A stretch of DNA of 16,144 nt. It comes from an uncultured Prevotella sp. (GTDB taxonomy: Bacteria > Bacteroidota > Bacteroidia > Bacteroidales > Bacteroidaceae). Of this stretch, positions 14,031-16,144 are shown piece by piece (within the stretch, counting starts at the first letter, position 1; each line of letters opens with the position of its first letter). Location of the stretch: contig CALBYK010000072.1 of the NCBI GenBank assembly GCA_937889855.1, forward strand, positions 1 through 16,144. The letters are read 5' to 3'. The notes beneath the pieces were generated by a model. It did not search any database, was not told where the DNA came from, and worked only from the letters and a program-made list of their open reading frames with translations. The position numbers and the translations under genes were made by a program.

Positions 14031-14069
14031 GTGTTGCGGCTTGATTTTCGTCACTTTCTTTTGATAAAC

Positions 14070-14101
14070 GTTGGCTATGTGTCAATTTATTCGTACTTTT
14101 G
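14070..14101 (+). promoter_or_regulatory. Promoter of ilvE
   Basis: GTTG (14070-14073), 20-nt spacer, TACTTTTG (14094-14101), 48 bp before the ATG. The leader is short and A-rich with no attenuator-like leader peptide visible. Confidence 0.75.
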
Positions 14102-14149
14102 CCTTGACAAAAGAAGAAAGAAACAATATTTATAAATACAGATAATGTT

Positions 14150-15166
14150 ATGAAAAATATCGCATGGTCTGAATTGTCGTTCGGTTACATGCCGACCGAC
14201 TACAATGTTCGCTGTTGCTACCGCGACGGCAAGTGGGGCGAGATAGAGGTTTGCTCCGACGAGTATATCAAGTTGCACATGGCAGCCACGTGCCTGCACT
14301 ATGGCCAGGAGGCTTTCGAGGGATTGAAGGCCTACCGTTGTCCGGACGGGAAGGTGCGCGTGTTCCGTATGGACGAGAACGCCAAGCGTCTTCAGTCTAC
14401 ATGCCGTGGCATTCTTATGCCGGAGGTGCCGACAGAACTTTTCGAGGAGATGGTGAAGAAGGTGGTGCGCCTCAACCAGGAGTATATCCCTACTTATGAG
14501 AGTGGTGCTACACTCTACGTGCGTCCGCTGCTCATCGGCACTTCGGCACAGGTGGGCGTGCATCCGGCAACTGAATATATGTTCCTCATATTTGTCACAC
14601 CGGTAGGCCCTTACTTCAAGGGCGGCTTCTCAAGCAATCCTTACGTCATCATCCGCGACTATGACCGCGCCGCTCCGCTCGGCACAGGCATATATAAGGT
14701 GGGCGGCAACTATGCTGCAAGCCTCAAGGCAAACTCCATAGCCCACGCCAAGGGCTACGCAAGCGAGTTCTACCTTGACTCAAAGGAGAAGAAGTATGTT
14801 GACGAGTGTGGCGCTGCCAACTTCTTCGGCATCAAGAACAACACATACGTCACACCGAAGTCAACGTCAATACTCCCTTCAATCACCAACAAGAGTCTTA
14901 TGCAGATAGCCGAGGACCTTGGCTTGAAGGTGGAGCGCCGTCCTATCCCCGAGGAGGAACTCGACACCTTCGAGGAGGCAGGAGCATGTGGAACGGCTGC
15001 CGTTATCTCACCGATTTCACACCTTGACGACATGGACACAGGCAAGGTGTACAACTTTGGCGAGAAGCCGGGACCATGGTCAACTAAACTCTACGAGACT
15101 CTGCGTGGCATTCAGTATGGCACCGTGGAGGACAAGCATGGCTGGACAACGGTTGTAATTGAATAA
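14150..15166 (+). CDS. ilvE: Branched-chain amino acid aminotransferase
   Basis: 338 residues, fold-type IV PLP enzyme of the larger (eukaryote-like, BCAT type II) group. It reversibly transfers the amino group between glutamate and the keto acids of Leu, Ile and Val. Visible features: LHYGQEAFEGLKAY (49-62), TLYVRPLLIGT (121-131), the PLP-lysine motif GTGIYKVGGNYAASLKAN with Lys183, DECGAANFFGI (about 216-226) and the GTAAVISPI segment near the C-terminus. All expected active-site residues appear intact. It stands alone, with its own promoter, between xseB and rpsO; other branched-chain genes are not in the window. Confidence 0.96.
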   Translation: MKNIAWSELSFGYMPTDYNVRCCYRDGKWGEIEVCSDEYIKLHMAATCLHYGQEAFEGLKAYRCPDGKVRVFRMDENAKRLQSTCRGILMPEVPTELFEEMVKKVVRLNQEYIPTYESGATLYVRPLLIGTSAQVGVHPATEYMFLIFVTPVGPYFKGGFSSNPYVIIRDYDRAAPLGTGIYKVGGNYAASLKANSIAHAKGYASEFYLDSKEKKYVDECGAANFFGIKNNTYVTPKSTSILPSITNKSLMQIAEDLGLKVERRPIPEEELDTFEEAGACGTAAVISPISHLDDMDTGKVYNFGEKPGPWSTKLYETLRGIQYGTVEDKHGWTTVVIE

Positions 15167-15236
15167 TCTGTGTAAAAAATAGTTAATGCGGACGCAAAAA
15201 CACGTACTTAAATCATAGAATATGAAATAAAAGTCG

Positions 15237-15244
15237 TACCTTTG
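15237..15244 (+). promoter_or_regulatory. -7 element of the rpsO promoter
   Basis: TACCTTTG, 45 bp before the rpsO ATG. The -33 region reads poorly against TTTG. A 7-bp inverted repeat AATGCGG / CCGCATT (15185-15191 and 15248-15254) brackets the promoter; its meaning is unclear. Confidence 0.7.
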
Positions 15245-15289
15245 CACCCGCATTTTGCAAACTAACAAATTTAATTCACAAAAAGTTCT

Positions 15290-15559
15290 ATGTATTTAGA
15301 TCAGGCAAAAAAACAAGAGATCTTTGGACAGTACGGAAAGTCTAACACTGATACTGGCTCAGCTGAGAGCCAGATAGCATTGTTCTCATACCGTATTTCC
15401 CATTTGACGGAACATCTTAAGAAGAACCGTAAAGATTATACTACCGCACGTTCTCTGACACAGCTGGTAGGAAAGCGCCGCGCATTGCTCAACTATCTGT
15501 ACGACCGCGACATCAACCGCTATCGTGCAATCATCAAGGCTCTCGGTCTGCGTAAGTAA
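15290..15559 (+). CDS. rpsO: 30S ribosomal protein S15
   Basis: 89 residues, the usual length. S15 binds the central domain of 16S rRNA early in 30S assembly. Typical features: KSNTDTGSAESQIALFSYRISHLTEHL (quoted: GSAESQIALFSYRI), the conserved basic region around LKKNRKDYTTARSLTQLVGKR (LVGKRRALLNYL) and the C-terminal RYRAIIKALGLRK. Codon use is typical of a highly expressed gene. It is transcribed alone and ends in a strong terminator. In many bacteria S15 represses its own mRNA; the 5' leader here is only about 40 nt and shows no obvious pseudoknot by eye. Confidence 0.98.
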   Translation: MYLDQAKKQEIFGQYGKSNTDTGSAESQIALFSYRISHLTEHLKKNRKDYTTARSLTQLVGKRRALLNYLYDRDINRYRAIIKALGLRK

Positions 15560-15615
15560 TTTATTGCATATCCCGATTGTCAGAGCACAATGCAGGCATT
15601 TGCTTAAGGCAACAC

Positions 15616-15664
15616 AAAGTCCCGGTAAAATCCATATGGGTTTTATCGGGACTTTCGCTTTTTT
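15616..15664 (+). terminator. Intrinsic terminator after rpsO
   Basis: AAAGTCCCGGTAAAATCC (15616-15633) pairs with GGGTTTTATCGGGACTTT (15638-15655) in an 18-pair stem (two G-T) around ATAT, followed by six T (15659-15664). Confidence 0.95.
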
Positions 15665-15698
15665 ATGTGTATATAAGGTGAATTAATTTAGTATATCT

Positions 15699-15730
15699 TT
15701 TGGCATTCTCGTTAAAAGTGTTTAACTTTG
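15699..15730 (+). promoter_or_regulatory. Promoter of the second ECF sigma gene
   Basis: TTTG (15699-15702), 20-nt spacer, TAACTTTG (15723-15730): full consensus. The expected transcript starts near a small hairpin GTTCT-TAAATG-AGAAC (15735-15750) and has a leader of about 95 nt. Confidence 0.8.
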
Positions 15731-15830
15731 CATTGTTCTTAAATGAGAACCGAAGAGCACAAGAAATAATAATCAAAAACAAAATTGCCTATCGAAGCAC
15801 ATTTACTTAACAGTAAAAACAATTAAGAAA

Positions 15831-16144
15831 ATGAAGAAATTGCAAGATATGACCGACGAGGAGTTGGCCTTATCCTATGCCGATGGCAACAACAGGGCTT
15901 TTGATTTGTTGTTGCTCCGCAATCAGTCGAAGCTATTCTCTTATATACTTTTTGTCGTGCACGACCGTGAAACAGCTGAAGACATCTTTCAGGAGACCTT
16001 TGTCAAGGTTATCACGCGTCTGCAAAACGGAAGTTATGCAACTACTGGAAATTTTGGTGCATGGATAATGCGTATTGCCCACAATGTGATAATGGACTGG
16101 TATCGCGAGTCGTCGTCGCAACATATTGTGCAGGCAACGGCAGG
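15831..16144 (+). CDS. ECF-type sigma factor, 5' part (cut by window end)
   Basis: The frame from ATG 15831 is open to the end of the window (104 complete codons). The visible part is sigma region 2: MTDEELALSYADGNNRAFD, then FVVHDRETAEDIFQETFVKV (core-binding helix) and GNFGAWIMRIAHNVIMDWYR (-10 recognition and melting). Region 4 lies beyond the window. The NFGAWIMRIAHN form is common in Bacteroidales housekeeping-type ECF factors. It is preceded by a consensus promoter and a roughly 95-nt leader. It is not closely related to the ECF factor at 1017-1514, whose region 2 differs clearly. Confidence 0.92.
   Translation, partial: MKKLQDMTDEELALSYADGNNRAFDLLLLRNQSKLFSYILFVVHDRETAEDIFQETFVKVITRLQNGSYATTGNFGAWIMRIAHNVIMDWYRESSSQHIVQATA

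Noticed and set aside
14087..14563. 158-codon minus-strand frame opposite the start of ilvE
   Set aside because: Overlaps the ilvE promoter and conserved coding sequence; composition typical of an antisense frame.
1..16144. tRNA or rRNA genes
   Set aside because: No cloverleaf with a T-loop consensus (GGTTCRAAT) or rRNA-like sequence found on either strand by eye.

Overview
The window looks like a chromosomal segment of a Bacteroidota bacterium, most likely order Bacteroidales (Prevotella-like). Most intergenic starts carry the Bacteroidota promoter pattern TTTG - 19/20 nt - TAnnTTTG, Shine-Dalgarno sequences are largely absent, and the protein families (RDD/SpoIIM/DUF4129/DUF4350/MoxR/DUF58 cluster, ECF sigma with a short anti-sigma, Mrp without a CxxC motif) fit that phylum. 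Species cannot be named from the sequence alone.

Layout. (1) Bases 11-1514, minus strand: a three-gene unit of ECF sigma factor, a single-pass membrane protein that is probably its anti-sigma factor (ATGA overlap), and a small secreted protein. (2) Bases 1606-7886, minus strand: a tightly packed six-gene operon in the order SpoIIM-family membrane protein, six-helix membrane protein, DUF4129, DUF4350, MoxR AAA+ ATPase, DUF58. It ends in a strong terminator whose stem includes the last codons. An RDD-family gene (7971-8699, plus) is divergent from it, and the two promoters occupy the same ~32 bp on opposite strands. (3) Bases 8700-11479: trmB and mrp, each preceded or followed by a copy of the same non-coding unit. 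The two copies are identical over 233 bp (8809-9041 and 11247-11479). That block starts 3 bp before a -33 box and stops at the last T of an intrinsic terminator, so it is a complete ~190-nt small-RNA gene present twice. (4) Bases 11584-14030: nitroreductase, xseA and xseB, with two copies of a REP/BIME-like inverted-repeat element placed before xseA and between xseA and xseB. (5) Bases 14150-15559: ilvE and rpsO, each with its own promoter, then a strong terminator. (6) Bases 15831 to the end: the 5' part of a second ECF sigma factor with a good promoter.

How the parts fit. The six-gene operon plus RDD gene is probably one envelope-associated ATPase/VWA system of unknown substrate. trmB, mrp, nitroreductase, exonuclease VII, ilvE and rpsO are ordinary housekeeping genes. 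The points worth following up are the duplicated small-RNA unit with its unusual C-free 5' half and structured 3' half, the palindromic elements around xseA, and the interlocked divergent promoters.
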